Below, in pieces: positions 51,551 to 63,725 of a stretch of DNA of 64,000 nucleotides. Below the pieces are notes generated by a model. The model was given only the letters and a program-made list of their open reading frames with translations. It ran no database searches and was not told the DNA's origin. The translations under genes and the position numbers were made by a program. Numbering within the stretch: position 1 is the first letter of the stretch; each line of letters opens with the position of its first letter. This stretch comes from Solen grandis. Taxonomy: Eukaryota; Mollusca; Bivalvia; Adapedonta; Solenidae. The DNA is taken from NCBI GenBank assembly GCA_021229015.1, contig CM037781.1, positions 37,679,897 to 37,743,896 of the forward strand. The letters are read 5' to 3'.

Positions 51551-51661
51551 GTAAGTCTAGAACCTGCCAACCACAGTAAACCTGCTTATAACAGTCTTGA
51601 TGGGACCACAGATTTCCTGTTTGAGATAACCGGAGTTTCTTGTATCCATATAAGGAACTAA
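51551..51661 (+). other. In-frame read-through extension of ADAM exon q
   Basis: If the donor at 51551 is not used, the ADAM frame stays open for 36 more codons, with one further Cys, and stops at TAA 51659-51661. This would give a secreted form without EGF or membrane segments. The middle of it (about 51578-51610) resembles one end of a pogo-like transposon, so it may be only retained intron. No strong poly(A) signal follows closely. Confidence 0.3.
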
Positions 51662-51849
51662 ATCCTTATATACAAAGTTTATATAGTCATATATTTTATA
51701 ACAAACTATTTTGAAATGTTTCAAATGACATATACATTATCATGCACATAGATACATGTGCTTAAATGTCACTATTAACAAATCATTCTCAAACAATTAA
51801 AAGTACTGACAGTCATACAAAGTGCTGAGGTACACGAGTGTATATCAAA

Positions 51850-52030
51850 ATCCCCTAGACTCAAAATCCCCTAGGCCAAAACTTGATAAAGTGTTCAAAA
51901 TCCCCTAGACAAAAATGAAGGGGTAGTCAAAATCCCCTAGATGAAAAATGAAGGGGTTGTCAAAATCCCCTAGATTCAAAATCCCCTAGTGTTATAATGG
52001 TATTTGGGTAGTCAAATACCCTAGATTCAA
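51850..52030. repeat. Short irregular tandem repeat (CAAAATCCCCTAGA)
   Basis: Seven or eight copies of CAAAATCCCCTAG with spacers of 2-20 bases, after the last recognised ADAM exon. Confidence 0.75.
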
Positions 52031-52500
52031 ATTTCAAAATTCTCCATTGTTTATTAATAAATTTAATATTGTTGTTTCTATCACAAGAAAATAATACTTG
52101 ATAGTTTCAGTTTGCATACATGGATTTTTGGTTTATGCTGTATAAATAATTTCACAGTTTTATTATCTAACAGAGGTGCTAATTTGACAATTAGAGATGG
52201 TTACTGATTGCTATTATTAATCAAATTAGAATGCCTAATGGAGACAATTAGCTCTTTAATTGGACCAACTGATGCTTTATAACTTTCTCGGTGGGTTTTT
52301 ACAAGCATTTAATATGAGTCAATGAATTTTACAGTTTGTACATTATGAAATGAAATAAATGTGAAAATGCGCAGTGTTGCCATTATACGATGTATTATTG
52401 TAAAATGTATGAGAAAAAAAATAAAATCATATATTTAAACAAAATAAAGATTGTTTATTTTACAAATTGAGTTGAAAAGTGTTTGAAAGTGTGTAAAAAA

Positions 52501-52600
52501 NNNNNNNNNNNNNNNNNNNNNNNNNNNNNNNNNNNNNNNNNNNNNNNNNNNNNNNNNNNNNNNNNNNNNNNNNNNNNNNNNNNNNNNNNNNNNNNNNNNN
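52501..52600. other. Assembly gap (100 N)
   Basis: 100 N between the last recognised ADAM exon and ARPC2. The missing EGF, transmembrane and cytoplasmic exons could lie in this gap if it is larger than drawn. Confidence 0.99.
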
Positions 52601-54250
52601 GTGACTTGGTGTGATGTTATGGCAGCTACACCGCGTGATATTGCAGTGAGGCAGCATGTACTACATATGTCTCATTCGGACAATGGCCTCAAATGAATCA
52701 ATTACTGTCAGTGTTACGTCAAAGCAAACAAACGAACGAAGTTTATGACGTGCATTTGAAAAGACGAGCACATTCATCGGAAATGCTCGCCGATTGCAAA
52801 TGTTTCTGTGTGAAACAGACGTGTTTTTACTATGTAGCACTCAGCATTTGTACTGTGAGATCTGTGATCAAGGTATCTTTTCCACCAAAGCCACATTCAG
52901 TATAATTTTAATTTCTATATATTTTAAATCTAATAAATGTGTATATTTATACAGAAACAATTAAGTGAAATTATTATTATATTTGCAAGATATTTGTAAT
53001 TCGTGGCTGTCGAGGCTTTTTAAAAGACATACTCAGGGGTTTTATTATTGTTTTCATATTTTCTACCCTCTTTTATTTGGCAACTTTTTTATTGAATCAT
53101 TCTGCTTTCCTTCTTTATAATTTCAAAGCAGTCAATGGCTACATGTGCCAAATGACAATTAAGTCAGCTTGAATTTCACGCAGCCGGTGTTCAGAATCTG
53201 AAACTGATAGATGGTACGTCGTAGGTACCAATACTGGGTCTTTTATAATGTGTCCGAGTGGTCTAAACAACTATATACATATGAAACTAAATTTCCATAT
53301 TAAATTTACTAGTCGTATGATTAGATAAATCAAAGTTTAACTATGAAATATATACATGGCCGATTTTAAAATGATTGTTACTTTGTTGTCTAAAATAATC
53401 AATATTCAATTAACTAAAGAATAAGAGATAGAAAACAAACCTAGAATTTAACTAATACAAACATACCTGGTCATGATTTAAAAGAGTTCGTCGCGTCAGT
53501 CCTAAATTACTACTACATATATATTCCTAACTCCGACCTTCAACTAAATAAATGTGTTCTAAGCCTTATATCCTACTAAGTTACACCACACAATATAGCG
53601 CAATAATTTCTATGTGCAGCTGTAACTCCATCTAAAATAACCTACTAAACTTATCGTATTTCTCCAATTACTACCCGTTCGGCAGGTTCTCTACTTCAAA
53701 TTTTACAACTCACCAGATCGCGCAATGAAATCTGCTTAAGATTGAAAGGAAGTGTTTTGAATATGCTTATTTGCAATATGTACCAGCGGATCAATACCAT
53801 TTTATTCAACATAGATCATGTCATGATTGCAACAGCTTACCAAAATATTTGCCCTGTCACCTAGCGCATTGGCATCTACAGGTAAGAGACCGACTAACTG
53901 ACAACGTTTCACTTTTATTGGCGGTGGCTCTCCAAGTCATTTTTTGAATGCCTGTACTTCTGAGCCAGTGTGCACAACATTATCAAGAGGAGGTTTCCAG
54001 TGTATCACTGTATTCACAAATAATGAATGAAACTAATGTTTTTCCTTATAAAAGTAAAGTAGCAAGACCCAAAGATAAAAAGCAGGGATAAACAAACAAG
54101 TCTGAAAACAGTGAAACCTTTATTAACATTAAGTGTATGTGCTATGCTTTTATATCGTACTAATGACACGTATGATTGATAACGCACGAGAAAAATAATG
54201 TTTCGATATATGATTAATTCGTGCAATAAATGTTACCTGATCTAACCGAT
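52601..54250. other. Intergenic stretch without a convincing gene
   Basis: A 70-codon plus-strand ORF at 52693-52905 contains a Cys-rich run (DCKCFCVKQTC). It lacks EGF spacing, a matching acceptor and the ADAM frame, so it is not called as an exon. The rest is low-repeat AT-rich DNA. Confidence 0.4.
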
Positions 54251-54252
54251 AG

Positions 54253-54303
54253 CCAATCAAATCTTTCGTTACATAGAGTAGTTCGGAATACTTACTTCCG
54301 GTG
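54253..54303 (+). promoter_or_regulatory. Candidate ARPC2 promoter: CCAAT box and ETS site
   Basis: CCAAT at 54253-54257 (AGCCAATCAA) and ACTTCCGGTG at 54294-54303, the ETS/GABP-type site common in housekeeping promoters, lie 117 and 67 bp before the ARPC2 ATG. No TATA box was seen. The transcription start is probably within 54300-54360. Confidence 0.5.
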
Positions 54304-54369
54304 TTAGCTCACACCCAGCGGTATCACAAGTTAATTTCCTTTTCGGGACAAACTTGTGAATATTTAACA

Positions 54370-54443
54370 ATGATTTTACTGGAAATTCATAACAGAATCG
54401 TGGAGGAAACTCTCACGGCTAAAATACGCAATGCACAAGAAGG
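54370..54443 (+). CDS. ARPC2: ARPC2 exon 1
   Basis: ATG at 54370-54372 in AACAATGA context; donor GTAAGT. It encodes [20 protein letters not shown] then NAQE and ends with two bases of a Gly codon. Confidence 0.95.
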
Positions 54444-57400
54444 GTAAGTAAGATTGTCTAGTCGTAAATCCAAAGTCTTGATAGCCAAAATCAGAGTGGA
54501 CTGTACATCTGCATCACTTCCGTGTTTTTGATTTACATTGAAATAGAAATAACGCTTAAAAGGATATTTCTAGTTAAATTGTAAGCAAGACAGTTGTCTG
54601 TGGAAACGGTTTGCTTCAGTTCAAACTTAGTGAAAACTCTTAAAACTTATTTCTAATGAAGGTTTCAATGCATACGTATATTTCCTTGTTGGGGAATTTT
54701 CTAATCCAATACATTGAAGCCAATGAAGTACACAGTTCTTCAGTTATTACTCATATATGATAACAGAATGGTTTATAGAATGTTTAATTCACCCCTTCAC
54801 TTCTTACAGACCTATTTTGACTCATTGCTCACACAATATTGTCCAGTTTCTACACAGTCATCAGTGGGAAGAAAAATCCCATCATTTTATAAGCCATTTA
54901 AAGATCAATAATATTCACCAAGTCACAAATTTGTACATGATAATTAATGAGGTAAAGGGTTAATAGTTAACAGATATGGCCTGATGACATCATGTGCCAC
55001 AGATATGATGCAGTCTTTACTGTTGAGTAGACTTGATCAGTAAACTCACCCATAAAAAAACTCAAGTATAAAATTACCAACAACTTAATTCCCATACCCA
55101 CCTTTGACTGATTTATTCCACTGACAAGTCCATCTTAACATTATAACCCGTTCTTTTATTTAAATCTTACAAATTAACAACTGTCACTATCAATTCCTAC
55201 AATTTTTCTTTCTTTTTAAAAGCTGTCTACCAGTGGAATAACCTACCACATCAACATTGTGGCCAGCTCTAATTTGGAGCAATTCAAGCAATCTGCCAAA
55301 TCAGACATGCCTCTCCATTTGGAGACTTAATTTATTTTTGACCAAGTCTTAAGTTCTGCATTTATCCTTATTATATTTCTTTTTTCACACCTTTTCTTAT
55401 GAGAATTTACATTCTCAGGACTCTCTTTTGACCCAAGCTCCCTGGTTTTGACCCGGGAGATTTCCCAATGACGCTTTTTTGACCCAGGCTAAAATTGTAC
55501 CAAGCGTCATTTTGACCCTGGGCAATAACAGTTGGTGCATCAAAACCACCAGATCAGTCAGTCATTAAAGTACTGCCTCAAACAGATTACGTGAATCGCG
55601 ATCAATGAGTGAAACTGACCCCCCATTGATTTGCTATCGACTGTCAGTTACTCTAATTAGCCTAATAAATTATCGTATTTCTTTGGCAATCTTCGTATAC
55701 ACGACTGAATGTAATCGCAGATTGTGTAACAAACGTAATTATAAATTCACGTATTGCGTCGGCAATCTTCGTGTACTCTCAATGGTCAACTACTGTACTG
55801 TACAGGTAATGCACGAGGCTGCTGGATCCTGTTTTTACGATTTGTAAAAACATTACAGGCGAGGAACCACGGCTAAATGTTTTTACTTCCTATGGCTGTT
55901 ACTCAGGTTAATTGCCAATCGGAATCAGCTGAAATTTTGGTTGCTTGATAACAACAAATAATTTTATGACAGTAATTTAACCATGCTGGTTTAGATAGAA
56001 GGTGTGCTGACTGTAATAAATAGGTATGATTAGTCTGTCAACTTAATAATGTGGGACCAAAACCGAAAGTAGATCTACCCATTATTTTTCCCAATAAACT
56101 TATTTTCACGATTCCAAATTTCCCAATTTCATAGGTACAACACCAATTCTCGATAGGCTGGAAAAAAAAATCACTAAATTCATCAGTCTGTTATAGGTTC
56201 ATATATATGCTCAGGGTGAGCTATTGTGATTCTGTGAGTGTCTGTCGTCCGTTGTGCGGCGTCAACAATTTTTAGTGTTTACACTCTATCACCTTTATCT
56301 TAAGCAATCATCTTCAAACTTTAAGACAATGTTTATGACCATAATGTCTCAATTGAGTTCGATTATGGCTGAGATCCATCAATTAGGCCAGGAGTTATGC
56401 CCCTTTTAATATTCAAAAAATGCCCATATTTTACGCTGTTTACACTCTAGTATCTTCATCTTTTGAGAAATCATCTTCAAAGTTTATGGCAATGTTTATG
56501 ACCATAAGGTCTCGAATGAGTTCGATTATGGCTGAGATCCGTCTATTAGGTCAGGAGTTATGCCCCTTTTAATATTGAAAAAATGCCAGATTTCACTTTG
56601 TTTATACTCTAACATCTTCATCTTTTGAGCAATCATCTTCAAACTTTATGGCAATGCTAATGACTATAATGTCTCGATTGAGTTCAATTATGGCTGAGAT
56701 TGGTCAATTAGGTCAGGAGTTAAGCCCCTTTTAATATAAAGAAAAGCAAGACTTTACTTTGTTTACACTCTAGCATCTTCATCTTTTGAGCAATCTTCTT
56801 CAAACTTTATGGCAATGTTTATGACCTTAATGTCTTGATTGAGTTTGATTATGGCTGAGATCGGTCAATAAAGTCAGCAGTTAAGCCCCTTTCAATATTT
56901 AAAAAAAATGCCAGATTTCACTTTGTTTTGTTTACACTCTAGCATCTTCATCTTTTGAGCAATCATCTTCAAATTTTATAGCAATGGTTATGACCATAAT
57001 GTCTCGACTGAGTTTGATTAAAGCTGAGATCTGTTGATTAGGTCAGGAGTTATGCCCCTTTTAATATAAAAAAATGCCAGATTTAGCTTTGATTACACTC
57101 TTGCATCTTCATTTTTTTAGCAATCATCTTCAAACTTTATGACATTGTTAATGACAATAATGTCGTAACTGAGTTCAATTGTGGCTGAGATGGGCAAAAA
57201 ATGCAAGATTTCACTTTGTTTATTCTCTACCAACTTCATTTTTTTAACAATCTTTTTAAACTTTAAGACAATGTTTATGCCCATAATCTCGCAATCGGTT
57301 CAATTATAACTGATATTGACTAGTTAATTTAGGAGTTATGCCCTTTTCACCATAAAAAAAGCCAGATTTCACTTTTTACACTCTAGCATCTTTATTTCTT

Positions 57401-60400
57401 AAGCAATCATCTTTCTCAGGTGAGCGATCAAGGGCCATCTTGGCCCTCTTGTTATGTTTATTAACTTGGTTTTGTTATTAATTTACTTTTTTTTTATTAT
57501 GTAGGACAAAGCCAGAGACAGTTGACATCACTGTGGCAGACTTTGATGGTGTTTTGTTTCACATCTCAAATCCAAATGGAGATAAAAGCAAATTAAGGGT
57601 ATGGTTTTATTTTATTGTTAATATTTAAGTGTGGAGTGTAAATAATATTATTACTATGAAGTGATCATTCAAAATGAAATTATTGCTTTGAAAATCAAAT
57701 TGACAACTTCTTATGCTAATTTATAACTAAGCTGAATCATGCTTACTCTTTGTGATAATGTTTTGTAACAGTATGTGTTGCACATCCTAATAAAACAGTA
57801 TCTAGCTACTGTATTGTATTTAAGGATTAAAACTTTAAAACTTGTATATTGATTAAAATAAAATAGAATTCATGTAGTATCTTGATAATAAAACTTGAAA
57901 CTTGTGAAGTTTTACCATTTATTATCATAGTTCTATGATACCCCTGCTCCACAAAGTTGGGGGCTAAATAGGAATCACACTCATCCCGTCTTGTCATATC
58001 TGACACCCACATTACTTGAGTACAAGGTGGGGATATTAATCACTTTTATCAATAGATATAGTTTACTTTAGAAATATTGTTCCGTCTAAGTAAGTTTCCA
58101 TAATAATAATAATTACTGGTATGTATAAGCATGAAAGGATATGTCTGATGCAGGTCTGCTCTGTTCACCAAGGCATCAGAGCATGTCTACATTAGGGGAA
58201 GGGTTAAACCTGAAATGTAAATTTTTTTTTTTTTGCTGCAGGTTAGCATTTCACTCCACTTTTACAAGGATCTTCAACAGCACGGTGCAGATGAGGTGTG
58301 TATATAAGCAATCAGTTGTCCGGACTACAAATTTGAATCACCAGTCCTGGTGGCCGAGTGGTTAGAGTGTCTGCTCTAGAATCAGGAGGTCATGGGTTCG
58401 ATTCCTGGCCACGAGATACCTAAGTCATAAAAAATGGTACTGTTGTAGCTCCCTTGCTTGGCGCTCAGCATGTAAGGGTAGTTCCAGGACTGGTTGGCCT
58501 GGTGTCAGGATAATGTGACTGCAGTAGTATCATGCCACATGTCTTTGGCATGATACTGCAGTGTGGCAGCACTATATCTGTCTGAATGAGACATTGTCTG
58601 GAAATGACTTAAATACTGTCGGTGGGATGTTAAACCCAATAAACAAACAAATTTGGATCTGTCCCTAAGTTACTGTAAAATTATGAATTTTCATTGACAT
58701 TAATATTTTTTTTTTATTATTATGTACTAAAGGGTATTTTCTGGGTATCTTTATTTGTGGATTCATGTTCTAGAAAAATGAGGTCTATTATAAAGATTGT
58801 TTTCGTAGGGATTAATGCTGGTGGATAAACTCCTTCACAAATTCAATGAAAATTAGTGTCCCTTGAAAATTAGTGTCCCATGAAAATTAGTGTCCCACGA
58901 AAATTAATGATTTCACAATACTGTTGCATATTATTATTTTCTTTTAGTTGATTGGGATTAGAGAAACTTGTTTACAGTTATGATTTATATCAACTTTCTA
59001 TACTAAGTATCTATTATAATGATTTGAGCATAAAATATGTATGTGTACTTATCACCTCAGACCTGATACAGTTATTGAGAATCATCTCAGTTTGATACTT
59101 GAATCACCTTAAAAGTCTCAATTGTTGTATCTTGACAGCTTTAAAATGTTGAAGAAATTGCAAGCAGTGCAAGAGTTGTATATGAATGCATGCAATATGT
59201 TTATGGACTAGAGAGGGAAGTTTAGATCTTTCTAAAAAATGAGTTGAGGAATATCTCAAGTTTAAACTTGGTCTGAATTACCAAATATACTTTAATGTAG
59301 TAAGAATTCAAACTAAAAATCAAATATAGCTACCGCATTTAGAATGATCGATCCATATGAACTCAGTCTTATTTCCTTTTTGTCAAATTGGAGAAATAGC
59401 ACAAAGCACTAGTGCCTTCCAGAAACTGTGAAGAAGGACCAGTTGATGTAAAGGAAATCTAAATTAAAAAGGTTCTTGAACTATTGAGAATAGAATGCCA
59501 AAGGTTTATTTGCATGCAGAACAATTTTTTAGCCAATAAATGAAATGATCTGTCTTTCAGCTGATCAAAAAAGAGTATGCAGACATACTGACAGATCCCG
59601 AGGATGGTAAGAAATGTTTTGAAATTAGTGAAATTATTCCTATAAGTGGATATTTTGTTCTTCTACTTTCCGAAGTATTTGGTGAATTTTATTCCATGTT
59701 TGGATTTGTTTTGTCTTTTACTCTCAGATTTCTGTGTTGAGTTGAAACTTGTTCTGAATCTTTGTTTGGGAGAGTGCCGAAGTCTGGTCATATCCTCTTG
59801 TTATATAGGAGAATATAGGAATCACCATATTAGTTTGGTTGTCTGTCCACGTATCTGCCCCGTTTTCAAGGTCAAGGTCACAGGCTAAATAAGTTCTAAA
59901 TACTTGTCTGCCTCATAACTTTGTAACCACATGGCCTGAGATACTCACTTTATCATCCACTAATTAACATGTGTTTTCTCTCTCCTAGGTTACAATGTTT
60001 CTGTACTCTTCAATCTTGAGAACATTCCATCAAATCATGAAGAGTTAGTAAAAAAGACGGGGCTTTTGAAGAGGAATTGTTTTGCATCCGTCTTCGAGAA
60101 ATATTTCGAGCTGCAGCGGAAAGGTGAAACTAGCAGTGCCCGGGCTGTCATTCAATACAGAGAGGATGAAACCATGTAAGCTTTCATAGTTTACTTTTAA
60201 ATTGGGCATGCAGGTTTAAATTTGACCTACAATACATAACACTATGCAATACTTAAATTTTTCATATGGGAGGAACACATCCCGCCATTCATGATGTACT
60301 AAATATTTAGATAAATAACATGATTGTTGCCTTACTAGCAAACAGTATTTATTGAGGAATAAAATATTCTTGCAATTTAATTAAGGAAACAAGATTGATG

Positions 60401-63400
60401 AAATTTATCCCTGTTCATATAAGTTGTACTTTGCTTAAATTTAGGTTAAGTCAAATTTTGACCAGTGTTACATGTAGATGATATATAAGAACAGGAGGTA
60501 GTCATCCTATTAGGTTATGCATGTCTGTACCAGATTAATAGCTGCAGTATTGTTATATATTTATGCCCCCCCTTTTGAAGAAGAGGGGGTATATTGCTTT
60601 GCTCATGTCGGTCGGTCGGTCTGTAGGTCGGTCTGTCGGTAGACCAGACCTTGTCTGAGTGATAACTTAAGTTCTATTTGACCTTTAAGTCTCAAACTTC
60701 ATGTGGTTGTTGCTCATGATTAGTAGATGACCCCTATTGATTTTGGTGTCATTACCTCAAAGGTCAAGGTCACAAGGTCACATGTTGTGTATGTATAATA
60801 CCAGACCTTGTCCGAGTGATAACTTGAAGTACTATTTGACCTTTAAGTCTCAAACTTCATGTGGTTGTTGCTTATGATTAGTAGATGACCCCTATCAATT
60901 TTGGTGTCAATACCTCAAAGGTCAAGGTCACAAGGTTGCATTTGTATATATGTTTGATGACTTGGCCACTATATGGACATTATGCAAAAGACTTTTTATT
61001 ACTTAGATCAAGATAACATAATTTATGTTGTAATGTTGTTTTGTTTTAAAGTTTGAGATATTTGAAGGATGATACAGTCAACTCCCGTTATACCGGCAGT
61101 GTTCGTAAATCTCAATTTTGCCGGTATATCGAATTTGCCGATGTAATGAGCAAACCCAAATTTCCCATTTTACTTATCCCACCCACTCAACCTTATCGTT
61201 ACTTTCGGTAAAAGGATATTTTATAAACTATAAAAGATAAGGTTTTAATTCGTTTTTTGATGCATATGAATAAATAGTATTCGTATTTTATGTAACATGT
61301 GTGAGTATGTGTGTGATTGGTAAATAAACGGGGTTTTTACCTGTAAAACTAAATGCGTATTCTTTGTTTATCCTACTCTGTAAATGTGTAAACGCTACAT
61401 GTATATACAACTTCCGGTTAGGTATAATAGCTTTACGAAGATAATTATATCGTAAAGGGATTAGACAGAATGAACAACAACAAACACAATTGAGATAAAT
61501 AATTTTTTTAATTATTTTTAAGTAGATTTTTTTCATCTTTATTTCACTTTTTTTTTCGAATCTAATTTATGTTATCAATAATTCACACATTGACATCATC
61601 AAGCAGAAACATAAGCAATTGGATTTCCCACATTACACTCTTTTTGACGTACGTGTTTTCATAATAAAATAATGATTCAATTCACACAAACTGTTACATT
61701 AAATCTTAGGCTTCGCTGAAAATAAGGATACAAGTAAGAATATAAAACCGAACCAAAATTATCAGCAATTATAAAAAGCAAATGATTGGATATCTTTATC
61801 TATCGCGCTTCAAGAATTTCTCCCTTCATTTTCTGATTGGTAGGTACAGTTAACTTTTGTTGAAAATCATTACAAACTGACAACTCGCTGATTGAAACTC
61901 GACTTATTTGGTAAAGAACGGCATGTTGAAATCCGTGTCATAAACAAACCAACTTATTACCTCATTAGTTAATACCACTTATCGATATCATCTGCAAACA
62001 ATGCAGCTATAGGTTTGATCAAAAGCATGTTTTTACGCGTATAAAAGAAACAAAAACAGACGACAACACCTATTTAAATCTCTAACAACGGTTTTCAGTC
62101 TAATTAAAGGCCCGTTGTTCACAAGTACACTGGAGTGGCTTCCCATTTTATTACTCTCTCAAACAATGAAAATCTCCACTAAGAAATGCGGCACATGTAA
62201 ACAAACGCTCATCTGTGATCATCCGTGTAAATACCGTGTCAACTTGCGAATTAACAACTGCATACACAACAAACAGGTAGTGTACCAGCTAGGGACTATA
62301 TACACGCCTCTGGCGATAATCGGCAATGATCATCAGCCGTCGGTTTGGCTACCGATATAACGGAGGTGATTATATAATAAAAGGGAGATTGGTTTGCCGA
62401 AAATTGCTGCCGGTGCCGGAAACCGAATTTGCCGTTGTAACGGGAGAAATAAAGAACAAAGAAATCCGTAACATGACTTTTATTGCCGGATCCCGAATTT
62501 GCCGTTGTATCGGATGCCGATGTAACGGGAGTTGACTGTATATCATTTTCTTTCATTATTGTGGATGTTTGTGCTTATGGCTAGCAAGGCTGATTTGTTA
62601 ATTTTTATAATAAACCTAGAGAACTAAGTCTTAATGTTTTGTTTGTTTATAACTGACAATGTTCTTTCACTTAAACCTTTGTGGACTTGTGTAAATATTT
62701 CTCCAGCCCTTTTATTTCAGTAAATGTTTAGTTCCACATTTTAGCACATTATATTTTCACTCAAATTTTTGAAGTTTGAGAATTTTTTGTGACAAGCCAA
62801 CATTATGAAGGCAAACTCCTTGCATGTAATATAGCTATATACATATGGCATATGAGGGGGGCATATATGTTTCACAAACATTTCTTGTTTATATTTACAT
62901 GGTATGATATATAGATAACTCACTTTAGTAACATAGTGTAGTAGCGAATTTGACAACTATTCATCAATAAAGTGCAGGTATTTTTACATTCTCATTAAAA
63001 GAATGTTGGCTGGAATGGTAAATGTTTATAGATTTGTGCATTCACTTGAAACATCTAAACACTGCATTTTAAGAGTCATTATTTTTTGTCGACCAAAATT
63101 CGTAATAAATTATTTTGCAGTTTATATGTTAACCTGAGAAAAATGTAGTAATTTCTTAAATATTGCAATATTTACATAGTTAAATCACTGTCACAGACTC
63201 CCCACCAACTCTGGAATATCATATGATCAACATTTGACTGTATATGGTACTTTACATGGAAAAAAAACAACAACAACATACACACACACAGAAAGAAAAA
63301 AACAAACAAAAACAATTTGTTCGTGAGACTATTTATGAGTACATACTTGAATTTGACTTTAAAGGAAAACAACCACATGGATTGAATTTTTACAGCAAAA

Positions 63401-63578
63401 AGAGGAAAACATGGATAAACTATTCCTGTATTCCGGTAACTATTAAGTCCTATATCCCACAATTACAAATTTTTTATCTTCCAGGTATGTTGCAGCTCAG
63501 AAGGACAGAGTGACGGTCATTTTCAGTACCATATTTAAAGACCAGGACGATGTTGTAATCGGCAAAGTCTTCATGCAG
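54370..63578 (+). CDS. ARPC2: ARPC2, actin-related protein 2/3 complex subunit 2 (p34), N-terminal 183 residues
   Basis: Six exons join in frame: 54370-54443, 57505-57598, 58242-58295, 59561-59606, 59989-60175 and 63485-63578. The product starts [19 protein letters not shown] and carries [15 protein letters not shown] (about residues 36-50), [18 protein letters not shown] (57-74), [28 protein letters not shown] and VVIGKVFMQ. All are clear counterparts of animal ARPC2, which is about 300 residues. The remaining 117 residues lie right of the window. With ARPC4, ARPC2 forms the core that clamps the side of the mother filament when Arp2/3 nucleates branched actin in the cytoplasm. The start codon is supported by the conserved MILLE opening. 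No defect was seen. Neighbouring the ADAM gene has no obvious functional meaning. Confidence 0.96.
54444..56205. other. ARPC2 intron 1, left part, without recognised elements
   Basis: No exon or tandem array seen. A diverged pair of about 80-bp segments (ATCGTATTTCTTTGGCAATC at 55671 and TTCACGTATTGCGTCGGCAA at 55746) and an imperfect TGACGCTT/AAGCGTCA inverted pair at 55470-55510 are the only structure noticed. Confidence 0.45.
56209..57454 (+). mobile_element. Helentron-like element H11
   Basis: It starts within GCTCAGGGTGAGCTATTGTG (5' hairpin half lost), then GTCTGTCGTCCGTTGTGCGG, then six to seven tandem units of about 150 bp (TTTACACTCTAGCATCTTCA ... GGTCAGGAGTTATGCCCCTT). It ends TCTCAGGTGAGCGATCAAGG GCCATCTTGGCCCTCTTGTTA, 50 bp before ARPC2 exon 2. 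Confidence 0.7.
57505..57598 (+). CDS. ARPC2: ARPC2 exon 2
   Basis: Acceptor TATGTAG and donor GTATGG. It encodes [20 protein letters not shown] then [11 protein letters not shown], residues 26-56, ending in phase 0. Confidence 0.95.
58242..58295 (+). CDS. ARPC2: ARPC2 exon 3
   Basis: Acceptor TGCTGCAG after a long T run and donor GTGTGT. It encodes [18 protein letters not shown], residues 57-74, phase 0 both sides. Confidence 0.95.
58344..58650 (+). repeat. tRNA-derived SINE, full length, A/C-rich tail
   Basis: The head GTCCTGGTGGCCGAGTGGTT has a perfect A box (TGGCCGAGTGG) and a B box GGTTCGATTCC (58395-58405). The body of about 230 bp contains a GCATGATACTGCAGT/ATGCCAC palindromic region and ends AATAAACAAACAAA. 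The tRNA region still looks like a type II (Leu/Ser-like) tRNA, but without a closing acceptor stem. It begins 49 bp after the ARPC2 exon 3 donor. Confidence 0.8.
58660..59555. other. ARPC2 intron 3 remainder without recognised features
   Basis: Only a short triplicate of GAAAATTAGTGTCCC(A/T)TG at 58850-58905 was noticed. Confidence 0.45.
59561..59606 (+). CDS. ARPC2: ARPC2 exon 4
   Basis: Acceptor TCTTTCAG and donor GTAAGA. It encodes [15 protein letters not shown] plus one base of Gly, residues 75-90. Confidence 0.93.
59989..60175 (+). CDS. ARPC2: ARPC2 exon 5
   Basis: Acceptor CTCCTAG and donor GTAAGC, phase 1 to 2. It encodes [20 protein letters not shown], then [20 protein letters not shown] and [10 protein letters not shown], residues 90-152. 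Confidence 0.96.
60559..62880. mobile_element. Bivalve non-autonomous element interrupted by a pogo-like transposon
   Basis: The left end TTTATGCCCCCCCTTTTGAA with GTCGGTCGGTCGGTCTGTAG and two units of about 150 bp (AGACCTTGTC.GAGTGATAAC) at 60640-60960. The right end TATGAGGGGGGCATATATGT and TTTCACAAACATTTCTTGTT lies at 62850-62885. The two ends are inverted (ATGCCCCCC / GGGGGGCAT). The 61075-62538 transposon lies between them. Confidence 0.5.
61075..62538. mobile_element. Pogo/Tigger-like non-autonomous DNA transposon, 1464 bp
   Basis: CAGTCAACTCCCGTTA (61075-61090) and TAACGGGAGTTGACTG (62523-62538) are perfect inverted repeats bordered by TA on both sides. Subterminal GCCGGTATATCGAATTTGCC at the left is mirrored by several GAATTTGCCGTTGTA copies at the right. 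The body has only short ORFs and no DDE transposase motif I could recognise. Confidence 0.8.
63485..63578 (+). CDS. ARPC2: ARPC2 exon 6
   Basis: Acceptor CTTCCAG and donor GTTAGT. It encodes [20 protein letters not shown] then [11 protein letters not shown], residues 152-183, and is the last exon in the window. Confidence 0.96.
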
Positions 63579-63725
63579 GTTAGTGTGTACATTGTGATTT
63601 TGAAGTGACTTGTGTAAATTTTTTTTCACAATATTCCTTGTAGATGTGTTCCATGTTGGATCATTTGGAATTATATTTCATTTTTATCAGTACTATTGAA
63701 ATATTTTTTTTTTTATTTTCTTCAT

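Noticed and set aside
52693..52905. Cys-containing ORF as the missing ADAM EGF exon
   Set aside because: Cysteine spacing does not fit an EGF module, no acceptor gives the required frame, and no membrane helix follows.
58344..58412. tRNA gene-like sequence with perfect A and B boxes
   Set aside because: It is the head of a SINE with a long body and A-rich tail. No closed acceptor stem follows.
62115..62556. ORFs of 69-86 codons as remnants of a pogo transposase
   Set aside because: They overlap the terminal repeats of the 61075-62538 element and show no DDE or HTH motif.
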